NCBI RefSeq assembly: GCF_037392515.1
Contig: NC_090290.1
Location: forward strand, 39,517,753-39,581,752
Length of the DNA stretch: 64,000 bases
From: Haliotis asinina
Lineage: Eukaryota > Mollusca > Gastropoda > Lepetellida > Haliotidae
Direction: 5' to 3'
The stretch's first letter is position 1; every line of letters starts with the position of its first letter. Of this stretch, positions 1 through 11,800 are shown piece by piece. A model generated the notes under the pieces. The model had not been told where the DNA came from and ran no database searches. It was given only the letters and a program-made list of their open reading frames with translations. Position numbers and translations under genes: made by a program.

Positions 1-232
1 TGATATATGTTTCTATTTGCAACCAGACAGTCCAGTGATTGACACCATTAGCATATATATTTATGACCAGATACCAGATATCATATAACAGTATTTAAAA
101 TGTGGTCTTAGCATGCATCAAAGGGTGGTGACATGTGTCAATCAAGTCGGCGAATCTGATAAACCGATCCCGTTAGTCACCTGTTGCGACAAGCTTGGGT
201 TTGCTGAAGACCAATCAGTTCTTTCTTTTCCT
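1..232 (-). mobile_element. SINE-like family 1 copy
   Basis: Reverse-oriented copy containing ACATGTGTCAATCAAGTC, CCGATCCCGTTAGTC and TTTGCTGAAGACC. The tail side runs off the window. Confidence 0.65.
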
Positions 233-969
233 TGGATATATTTTGAACTTGGTGCGTTGAATTGATTTTTATTGCATTATAAATATGCCTTTCACACTGC
301 ATATCTAAAACTCTATGTTTTGTATATGGATTGTGTAAAAACGATTATTATGTCCTATCGTCATAATTTTTCTTCCACGTAAGCGCAGTTTTCTACACAC
401 TACTTCATATACATGTGCTGAAACAGTCCAGTCAGTTTCCAAATGCTGCTACCTTGTTATTAGCCCACAAAATAACTAATTAGTCAAAAGTTAAATGCAA
501 ATTTAAATTAAGCTTACAAAAAGCTTACAAAAAGTAAAATGCCATAATTTATAAGGCCACAATCTTGCATGATTTAAAAGTGTATTATATAACTTGTCAA
601 GCCGCAGAGAGTGATACATTTACAAAATGAACCGATGAAAATTCACTAACTAGTCGGGCCAGTGACAGGGGAAATTTACTGGCCCGACTGGAGTTTTCCT
701 AGCCACGGGCTAGTGGGGACAGCGAATATCAGCAATTAAGTTTTAATACAAAACGAAATACAAGTACAACGAGGGCGGCTTACAGTGATTGAGTCCCCAA
801 TATCAGGACGTGATTTCCTCCTGTTGTATCCACTTCGAATAAACCTGTCTAGACAAATTATCTAGGACGCATATAGACAAGTCGCCTGGAGCATTATACG
901 TGCAATAAATCGCGTTTTGTAATGAATCATGTGCAAAAGTTTATCTGTGATAGCACACGCGTAAGTCTC

Positions 970-1137
970 ACCACTGTCAAACTGTAAGACGAATGGATTG
1001 CGCAGCATAGAGAAAATGACCGGTCTTCTTATATGTGAGCGAAGCGAGCAAACCTTTGCTCGCTTCGGTCGCACACAAGAAGACTTGTCATATTCTCTAT
1101 GCTGCGCTGCCCCATTTGCGCTACAATTTGCTTGTGG
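970..1137. mobile_element. Hairpin MITE, family shared with 49440-49775
   Basis: The left arm GCGCAGCATAGAGAAAATGA and the right arm TCATATTCTCTATGCTGCGC form a long hairpin around GAGCGAAGCGAGCAAA. The outer ends (CAAACTGTAAGACGAATG and TTTGCGCTACAATTTGC) match the 49.4-kb copy. Confidence 0.75.
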
Positions 1138-1189
1138 TCTCACACAAATACACACTGCAACCCTTTTAACCTTCTAACCGATATCGACC

Positions 1190-1477
1190 TGTGAGGGTCC
1201 GGGTGGAATAGGCCTTCAGCAAACCCATGCTCGCCATAAAAGGTAACTGTGCTTGTCGTAAGAGGCGACTAACAGGATCGGGTGGTCAGGCTCGCAGACT
1301 TGTTTGACACACGTCATCGGTTCCCATTTGCGCAGATACGTAGATGCTCATGTTGTTGATCACTGGATTGCCTGGTCAAGATTCGATCTTTTACAGTCCA
1401 CCGCCATACGGCTGGATTATTGCTGAGTGCGGAGTAAAACTAAACCCGCTCACTCACTCACTCACTCACTCACTCTA
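1190..1477 (+). mobile_element. SINE-like family 1, near full length
   Basis: Runs from a GTGAGGGTCCGGGTGGAAT head through AACAGGATCGGGTGGTCAGG to TGCTGAGTGCGGAGTAAAAC and a (CACT)n tail. A good reference copy for family 1. Confidence 0.8.
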
Positions 1478-1832
1478 ACTGATATCCTTCAGATCAGCAG
1501 GTTTTCGTGACACCAAACTGAAGGCGTTAACGGTTGGGCCGGGCACGAACAGACTTTAACTCCCGACTGCTTATTGTAGGGATCGAGCGGGTTTCAAACT
1601 ATCAGGATGGGTGGGGTAACCTAGTGGTTAAAGCGTTCGCCAAAAACTCGGGTTCGATTCCCAACATGGCTACAACTTGTGAAGCTCATTGCTGGAATAA
1701 TGCAAATGGTTGCCTAAAAATATATTCATTCACTGTCACTGTGTAGTGTGTGCCTAACCCTTCATCATTCTTAATGGCCTGTATGGTGTTGTACATAGCA
1801 ATACAGTGTTGTGTTTACATCACAGTGACTAT

Positions 1833-2062
1833 GAAAATCCGGATTAGAAATAATCTTTGGTAACCCATACTTGTCGAAAGGGGCGACTATTGGGATCTAG
1901 TGATCAGGCTCCCTTATTTAGTTGACACGTTTCATCGTATCCCAGTTGCGTAGATCGATGCTCATGCTGTTGATCACTGGGTTGTCTGGTCCAGACTGGA
2001 TCCACAGACCGCCACCATATAGCAGGAATATTGCTGAATGCGGCATAAAACTAAACTCGCCC
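1833..2062 (+). mobile_element. SINE-like family 1 copy
   Basis: Carries AACCCATACTTGTCG, GGTCCAGACTGGAT and GCTGAATGCGGCATAAAACT. The tail is short. Confidence 0.75.
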
Positions 2063-2562
2063 ACAGTGTTTCTGTTAAGATTCGGTATATTGCAGTGCTG
2101 CCCCACAGTGTAGTGTGGTATATTGACAGAAAGACAAAAGTAATATAGAAGCTGCTAGAAACGCCTAGATTAATGCTGCTGAGTAAAGGAAATTCCAGAA
2201 TTGTTTTCGTATGAATATGGGGTAAGCGCATGACTCTCATCTCAAATGTTGTTATAAACAGCAGTTTTGTGAATGTGAACTTTCGCCAAAGATGGCGTGT
2301 ACAAAGTTGTAGAAGGCTTGGTAACGCAGAAATTTGTACGATTTTGCTGGCCGTTCAATCTTACTTTATCGTCGTAGAGTCATACAAAATTCAGCGTTAC
2401 CAAGTCTTCTACAATACTTTACGGGTGTACCGGGTGCCACTGGAGAATGTCAGACTCTCATTAACATTTTCCTCCACATAGTCAACAGATCGAATGGCAA
2501 GGGGTGGATGTCGTGCTTAGGAAAGACGTTTACACTGAGGAGGGTTATTGAATAGGGACGTC

Positions 2563-2701
2563 ATGTTCTCACGACATCAGCCTTATAACAGAGACCTGGT
2601 GTTCCGGGGACTCTCTGTCAACAGAGGCGAAGACCGTCCACTAAAACACGTTAATGGACGTGTGAAGCCAGGGGAGATATTGGCGGTTCTTGGTCCTGAA
2701 G
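2563..2701 (+). CDS. ABCG exon 1 (aa 1-46)
   Basis: Encodes the first NBD strands and the start of Walker A (ILAVLGPE). The donor GT is at 2702, phase 1. If the acceptor CAG ending at 2570 is used instead, translation starts in an unseen upstream exon. Confidence 0.8.
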
Positions 2702-5700
2702 GTATTGCTCAATGTAACGTCATCAAACACTCAATGTAATGAGTTTATGATGATGTTCCCTTGCGCGTGGAAGACTTGTACGATTATCCTGGGCAAAGAT
2801 ATCAGAAATTTACTGATTATTTTAGAGGTCGAATGCATAGTATTATGTTAATTATAAATCTATAGATAATAAACACAAAATCACAAAATGGCTTCCTCTG
2901 CTCTTATGAGATCAACGTAACATTTTAATTGTTTGTTTTGCAGTACCAATAATATTGGAACCATGCATCATGATCATGAATTAAAATTATGACTGACAAC
3001 CAAAACATTTTAATTTTGAAAAAAAAAGTTTTCTTAAACCAGGTTGTGGAAAGACATCCTTGGTGTATGCCTTGGGGGGCAGAGTACCCACCACTTCCGG
3101 TCAAGTCCACCTCGGAGGAAACCCACTAGGAAGCAGACAACAGGAAGTCGCCATAGTTGGAGCAGACGACATCTTTCTTCCATTGTTGACAGTTAAGGAG
3201 AATGTGCAGGTAGGTTGGAACAGAGAAAGGAAATCGTAAAACAGGTCACATATGATACAGGATTGCCACATATGGATGCCAGTAGTATAACCACCATTTG
3301 AGTTTCCTTAACAAAGGAAAAACAGTCGCAATAATGATGTATATGTTTTCAGTATGACGCGTCCCTGCGTTTACCGTCGTTGATGACGCTGTCTGAAAGG
3401 GACGAGAGAGCTGACAAAGTCATTGAGTTCTTTGGATTGAGGCCATACGTTGTCTTGGGTAAATGGTAACGAAACTGTCGAATGGAACGAATGGTTTTCT
3501 TTCAAGGAATATTCCTTCATTAACTGCATATGGTAATCCCAATTAGGTGCATATGCACGTCTAAATAGACCCGTGAAGTTCCGGGTTAGAATTAGTCTTT
3601 AGGAGTGCTTGCCGTAAGAGGTGACAGGTGATCGGATGGTCAGACTCGCTGACTAGGATGACACATGCCATCGTATTCCAACTGCGTGAGTGAGTTTAGT
3701 TTTACGCCGCTTTTAGCAATATTCCAGCAATATCACGGCGAGGTACACCAGAAAATGGGCTTCACACATTGTACCCATGTGGGGAATGGAACCCGTGTCT
3801 TAGAACAACAAGCAAAACGCCTCTCTTATATAACTTTAGTACTGTTCTGTCCACAGAAGCGCAGTTTACATCGCCAATGGTAAAAAGACGCCTCAGCTTG
3901 GCGTGTGAGATGTTGACCGACCCGTCTGTCCTTCTGGTTGATGTAAGCTCAAGATTATCCGGTTCCTCTTCCCAATATCCATTCTCATTGTCAAAAAAAA
4001 TGTCAAAGACAATCGTATGCTTTTACATTCGTTGATATTTTGTGCATGAAGTAAATGTTTGACTATATGAGATGTGGTATTTTATCAAGTGTTCAAGTGT
4101 GTCCGAAAAACCTTTTGTTGCATATACTTGATGAGTACTTTATTTCAGTATTAGAATATTATCCCATGTAGCAACATGGAATTCGAATACACGACACGTT
4201 TTTCTGGATAGGTACTTCTGTATGTTCTTAAACGATGTGTGAGGGCTATTTCAGGTGATTTACATGCTGAAGCATCTGGGATTAGCTCTGTATCGTCGTA
4301 TACAGCATACGCAGAAGCTGGTATCCATAAAATGTGACATGGATTCATGTTCGTCCAACTTCAAGAACAATATGACACTTGTATATGTTGAAAGCGTGAA
4401 CCCTCAGTTTTGTTACGACTTTCAAAATATATTGACGTTTCAGGAGCCTTTTGCTGGCCTAAGTTTTGCGGAATCTTTACGTCTTATGAGAAATCTGAAA
4501 TATTTAGCAGAAAGCTTGGACAAGACAGTTGTCATAGCACCCGAAAGTGTCAGCAGTGCGATATACCAGATGAGCTCTAAAGTCATCTTTCTGCATGGTG
4601 GCGAGGTAAGACGTCATCGTCTTATGGGATTTGGAAACATTTGTCTGTTTGCCCATCAGACATCATATCCAGTCATTAGTTCTTGGTAGCAATTTCGTGG
4701 ACAACCTGTATATCCATTGGTTCCTTCGAACAAAGCATGTTTAACCTCGCCAACCCGTCTCCTCACCCATGTGTCACCTCGTCAACCCTTTTTTCCATCC
4801 ACGTGTCACCTCGTCAACCCATCCTCCCACCCACGTGTCACCTTGTCAAACATCCTTCCCACCCACGTGTCACCTCGTCATCCCATCCATGTGTCACCTC
4901 GTCAACCCTTCTTCCCACCCACGTGTCACGTCGTCAGCCCTTTTCCCACCCACGTGTCACCTTGTCAAACAGCCTTCCCACCCACGTGTCACCTTGTCAA
5001 ACATCCTTCCCACCCACGTGTCACATTGTCAACCCTTCTTCCCACCCACGTGTCACCTCATCAAACAGCCTTCCCACCCACGTGTCACCTTGTCAAACAT
5101 CCTTCCCACCCACGTGTCACCTCGTCATCCCACCCATGTGTCACCTCGTCAACCCGTCTTCCAACCCACGTGTCACCTCGTCATCCCACGCACGTGTCAC
5201 GTCGTCAGCCCTTCTTCCCACCCACGTGTCACCTCGTCCCACCCACGAAAAATGTTTGCTACGCGCCTGAAAATTGCAAGACCTGGGACAGAGGGATAGC
5301 TTAATGATTAAAATTCATGTAGAAGACCCGGGTTTGATTCCCCTCAAGGGTGCAGTGTAAAAAAGCCCATTTCTGGTGTCCCAAGCCACCTCATCATCCC
5401 GTTCTCCCACCCATGCGTCATCTCACCTACCCGTCCTCCCACACGTGTAACCTCGTCACCCGTCTTCTTCCAAACTATGTTCCACCTCGCCAACCTACCT
5501 TTAATCCGTATTAATCTCTTTGATATGATTACAGTACAACGATGTCATAATGATGAACTGAGAACTTCACACGAGAACTATTAGCAAAGAACTTTAATAT
5601 GCACCCCCTGCATTTTGCATTGAGAAGTTTTCAACACAATACACAAAACTGACGACCACGAGAAAAAACATGAATATTCCGACCTGTACGATCCCTGGAC

Positions 5701-5741
5701 TTAAATAAGACCGACAAAATGCTTTGAATCCTCGATTTTAA

Positions 5742-5832
<91 letters not shown>

Positions 5833-8800
5833 ATTTGAATTTATCCTCCCCATACGCCCTCTCAGCTACCTGATCCTCTGAAGGGACAGTTTAGGCCATT
5901 CCTCGTGTAAAGCACCTTCCTACTGGACCAGGTTCTGTGGAGGATGATCCGTTTGATGCACATGACGTCTGTCCAATCATGTCCATGCTCCAAAGCGTGA
6001 AGATCGGATCTCATTCAGTTGTGAAATGTCAGGTAGAGCTTGACTAAGGTCTCTGTGTGAACATGATAACGTGAAACATCGTGTAGTAATATAATGATGC
6101 TCTGATTGCAGATGGTGTATTCTGGGGAGACGTCCAGGTTGACTGAGATACTACACGTAGCCAACATTACACATCCAGTCAACACAAACATGTCTGACTT
6201 CATGTGTGAGTGAGAATGTTTCATGTGCTGCTGCACCGTCCCCTAAACCACCGGAAATATTCATCACGTTGTAAAAGATTATAATCAACGACCCATCTTT
6301 TACGGATGATATTTCACGATTGAGAGTGCGTGAATGAATTTAGTATTAGGCCAAACTCACAATATTACATTCCGGCCTGTAAATAATCGAGTCTGGATCA
6401 CACAATCCAGTGACCAACAACGTGAGCATCCATTTACGTAACTGGGGCGCGATGACACGTGTCAACCAAGTCAGCTGGCCTGACCACCCGATCCCGTTAG
6501 TCGCCTCTTATGACAAAGCATGAACTGCTGAAAGTCAACTCTCACCCGGATCTTCAAGGGTCGAATTTCTGTCAGATTCCATGCGTATACATCGATTAAT
6601 TTTAGCTAGCACTGTCTCTGCTCTAAGAGCGTTTCGAAAATCTAGACCCATGTCATTAATGATTTAAGGTGATTGTGCATTTGAAAAGAGAGAGAAAATA
6701 CATATGTTATCTTTAAAAAAGCTACCATAATAAAAAGCCCCTAGTGTTTACACATGATTTTTGCTATGAAGGTTTGCACAAACCCTCAATACTGTCTAAA
6801 TATACAGTTTGAAAGCCTCTCGGCAAAAAACAAAAACAAAAAAAACCCCCAAAAACAAACAAACAAAAAAAAAACCCCGAAAAAATCTTGCTACGCGCCT
6901 GAAAAATGCAAGACTTCTTCTTTCGTCATGTAGAAGACCCGGGTTTGATTCCCCTCAAGGGCACAGTGTTACTATGCTTGTCGTAAGAGGCGACCAACGG
7001 GATCGGGTCACTGGATGGTCACTAGATTGTCTGGTCCCGACTCGATTATTCACAGACCGCTTCCATACAGCTGGAATATTGCTGAGAGTGACGTGAAACT
7101 AAACTCCCCCACTCACTCACTCGTTCACTCATCATAATAGCAGCTTAATATGAAATCCTTATCATATCGATAAGATCTTATTCTCAACCATTTTCGCAAT
7201 CCTTTGCTTAGCTTCCACATTCAAATATCGGGCCAGTGAATTATTTTGTGGGCTAGTAACTTTCAGACACGGCTGGCTCGACAGGCTAGCTACATTTTGA
7301 AACTATTTTTCACACTGGACACATCATTACTTATCTTTCAGTAGAGCTCCTTACCAGTGATGACCATTATGACGATACCAGTCACCTCAAAGCATTGATG
7401 AAGGAAAGTTGGCAATGGGGGTAAGTTGTCCCTGTTAGATGGACAATCATACAGTATAGGAAGTACCATAACACCATATCGATTGCCATAAAAGGCGACT
7501 ATGCTTATCGTAGTAGGCGACTAACGGGATCGGGTGGTCAAGCTTGCGGACTTGTTTGACACATGCCATCGGTTCCCAATTACGCAGATCGATGCTCATG
7601 TTGTTGATCAATGGATTGTCTGGTCTGGTCCAGACTCGATTATTTACAGACAGCCGCCATATAGGTGGAATATTGGTGAGTGGGGCGTAAAACTAAACTC
7701 ACTCACTCATTCCAAACCCATTGATCAGCCAGTTGGTACATGCATCGACATGCAAACCGGTATATATAGTGAGTTGGTGAGTTGGGTTAATGGTGATAAG
7801 AACAATATGCTGGGTATTTCATGGCGTTTCAGCTGTATGTGGAGAAAAGACCAACGTGGTACGTATTAAGGTCTTAAATGTACCACGGTGCTGAAACTAC
7901 GGGAGCATGGGTTTAAGTGAGGTGAAATGGGGATTAAGGTTGCAAGAATTTTCCCTCATATGACGACGTGCATACGTGTATATGTGGCTGCTTGTACCAG
8001 CCAAGCTGGTTTGATAAAGCTGTCTCACCATGCCGCAGTTAAGTATGAATATCCCAGTCAGAAACATTATACCGACCAGTCCTTCTTGTACCAATTCATG
8101 GCGAGTACCAGACAGGGGCGAACAGTTAATGACAATGTCACCAGGATCTTCGCCGAGAGGAGAGAACGCTTTACCCATTGTGCTACCCGTTGAGAAGCAG
8201 GAGTCGAAAAGCTGTTTCAATGTCAATGTTTTGCTGACTTCAGAAACTCATTCTGTTGCGTCAAGGACGTTTCCCAATGTGTGCCTTAATGATGTTAACG
8301 TTAGATAATCCTCAGTATGTATTAGGGATAAAGCGTTCGCTCGTCACGCCAAGACCCTGGTTGGATTCCTCACTGGTCGCGAGGGAGCCCTTCCACTCGA
8401 GGGTACATCAACCCATGGCCCGGAGGGACCAGCTTGAAAATAGTTGCGGAAGACAATTTGACCTTATCAAACCCAAGGTCGTGGTTAACGCTTGACGTCG
8501 ACTCATCTCGTTTACAGGAACCGGCCTGGCGACGCAACGTACAACCGCTGGGACTGTCGCAAACCTTACCTAACCGTCGGAGAGGCCAGGACTCGCTTGA
8601 AGAACTTCCACGCTTGGGATAACGATGCAGTGGTTGATGAAGGTATAAATGAGTAAGTGAGTGAGTGAGTGAATGAGTGAGTGAGTCGGGGTGTGATTGG
8701 GTGAGTTGGGGTATGATTGAGTGAGTGACTCGAAGTGTGCTTGGGTGACTCTGGATGTGACTGAGTGACTCGGGTTGAGATTGATTGATTGACTGACTGC

Positions 8801-11800
8801 GTGACTCAGGTTGTGATTGAGTGTATAAGTGACTCGGGGTGTCATTGATTGATTGAGTGACTCGAGGTGTGATTGATTATTGAGTGAGTGCGTGAGATAC
8901 GTTAGGGTTTTCGCTGCTTTGAGCATTCAGAAACGGCGCGTCATTTTCATGCAGGAAGGTGTGAAATAGCTGTTGTAATTCGGGAGTTTAAACCCAATAT
9001 TGTAGGAAGACACTGCAGGCATGTCATGTACATGCTAGCAATGTTTAAATTTCTAATATTGTTTCTCGAATAGCCATGGGAGGTAACTCTGATCTGCGAC
9101 CTAAGGCGCCGCCCATTACTTGAAAACCCCGTGTCTACATGTATTATGGAACATCTACGGATGCTCATTTTTGTTAACCTCTAGTTATTCCCTTATACGG
9201 GGCATCATCTACAAATTCTATTGAATGATTGTAAAACACGTATTTATTTACCAGATAATTATATATATTTTTTTCAGATACAGTATCACTCATGATAAAA
9301 TCAAAACCATCCGAAGAAGCAAAGCAACACTGGACACAGGCAGATCGGATGTCATTTTTGATTCAACTGTCTACGCTGACGTCACGCAACTTCCGGAATG
9401 CGCGGCGCCGGATTTTAAATCCAATCAGCATCCTCCAAAACACGTACATCCTGGTCGTGTGTGTCCTTATATGGTGGCGACCAGAGAGGACAGAGGGCAA
9501 GGTCATGGACAGAATGGGACTGGTGACTGAACATATTATATGGAATATATTTACGCATTATTGTTAAATACCAGTAAAGTACAGTTTGTTTGTGGTTTAA
9601 CGTCGCCCTCAGATACATTTCAATATTACGACGGTGGTATGATAAAGATTTAATGCCCCGACAAACCATATCATGTGGCTAATATAATGAGCATCATTAT
9701 GATTGAATAACTCAGCGAGTCTGACTTCAGCAAAACCGCTAGGGCTTCTGTATGAAGTAATTTTCTTACTATCTGTTTTCAGTTTTTCTTCACGACCGTC
9801 CAGTGGGCCTTTTTTGCACTCCTCGATGCTGTGTTTACCTGTGAGTATGTGAGGTGCTGCGTTTACCTGTGAGTATGTAAAGTGCTGTGTTTACCTGTGA
9901 GTATGTAAAGTGCTGTGTTTACCTGTGAATATGTAAGGTGCTGTGTTTACCTGTGAGTATGTGAGGTGGGTTTTACCTGTGACTATTTGAGGTGCTGTGT
10001 TTACCTGTGAGTATGTGAGGTGCTGTGTTTACCTGTGAGTATGTGAGGTGCTGTGTTTACCTGTGAATATGTAAGGTGCTGTGTTTACCTGTGAATATGT
10101 AAGGTGATGTGTTTACCTGTGAGTATGTGAGGTGTTGTGTTTACCTGTGAGTATGTGAGGTGCTGTGTTTACCTGTGAGTATGTAAAGTGCTGTGTTTAC
10201 CTGTGAGTATGTAAAGTGCTGTGTTTACCTGTGAGTATGTAAAGTGCTGTGTTTACCTGTGAGTATGTGAGGTGCTGTGTTTACCTGTAAGTATGTAAAG
10301 TGCTGTGTTTACCTGTGAGTATGTGAGGTGCTGTGTTTACCTGTGAGTATGTGAGGTGCTGTGTTTACCTGTGAGTATGTAAAGTGCTGTGTTTACCTGT
10401 GAGTATGTGAGGTGCTTTGTTTACCTGTGAGTATGTAAAGTGCTGTGTTTACCTGTGAGTATGTGAGGTGCTTTGTTTACCTGTGAGTATGTGAGGTGCT
10501 GTGTTTACCTGTGAGTATGTGAGGTGCTTTGTTTACCTGTGAATATGTATGGTGCTGTGTTTACCTGTGAATATGTAAGATGCTTTGTTTACCTGTGAGT
10601 ATGTGAGGTGCTGTGTTTACCTGTGAGTATGTGAGGTGCTGTGTTTACCCGTGAATATGTAAGGTGCTGTGTTTACCTGTGAATATGTAAGGTGCTGTGT
10701 TTACCTGTGAGTATGTGGGGTGCTGTGTTTACCTGTGAGTATGTAAGGTGCTGTGTTTACCTGTGAATATGTAAGGTGCTGTGTTTACCTGTGAGTATGT
10801 GAGGTGCTGTGTTTACCTGTGAGTATATGAGGTGCTGTGTTTACCTGTGAATATGTATGGTGCTGTGTTTACCTGTGAATATGTAAGATGCTTTGTTTAC
10901 CTGTGAGTATGTGAGGTGCTGTGTTTACCTGTGAGTATGTGAGGTGCTGTGTTTACCTGTGAATATGTAAGGTGCTGTGTTTACCTGTGAGTATGTGAGG
11001 TGCTGTTTACCTGTGAGTATGTAAGGTGCTGTGTTTACCTGTGAATATGTAAGGTGCTGTGTTTACCTGTGAATATGTAAGGTGCTGTGTTTACCTGTGA
11101 GTATGTAAGATGCTTTGTTTACCTGTGAGTATGTGAGGTGTTGTGTTTACCTGTGAGTATGTGAGGTGCTGTGTTTACCTGTGAGTATGTGAGGTGCTGT
11201 GTTTACCTGTGAATATGTAAGGTGCTGTGTTTACCTGTGAGTATGTGAGGTGCTGTTTACCTGTGAGTATGTAAGGTGCTGTGTTTACCTGTGAATATGT
11301 AAGGTGCTATGTTTACCTGTGAATATGTATGGTGCTGTGTTTACCTGTGAATATGTAAGATGCTTTGTTTACCTGTGAGTATGTGAGGTGTTGTGTTTAC
11401 CTGTGAGTATGTGAGGTGCTGTGTTTACCTGTGAGTATGTGAGGTGCTGTGTTTACCTGTGAGTATGTAAAGTGCTGTGTTTACCTGTGAGTATGTGAGG
11501 TGCTGTGTTTACCTGTGAGTATGTGAGGTGCTGTGTTTACCTGTGAGTATGTGAGGTGCTTTGGTTACCTGTGAGTATGTGAGGTGCTGTGTTTACCTGT
11601 GAGTATGTAAAGTGCTGTGTATACCTGTGAGTATGTGAGGTGTTGTGTTTACCTGTGAGTATGTGAGGTGGGTTTTACCTGTGACTATTTGAGGTGCTGT
11701 GTTTACCTGTGAGTATGTGAGGTGCTGTGTTTACCTGTGAGTATGTGAGGTGCTGTGTTTACCTGTGAATATGTAAGGTGCTGTGTTTACCTGTGAATAT

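Noticed and set aside
4683-5304. Three overlapping about 190-codon frames rich in His, Pro, Ser and Cys
   Set aside because: The CACGTG minisatellite lacks stops in all forward frames; there is no start or splice context and no non-repeat sequence.
8570-8926. 118-codon - strand frame rich in Ser, His and Thr
   Set aside because: It is the GAGT-type repeat read backwards, overlapping ABCG exon 8 on the opposite strand.
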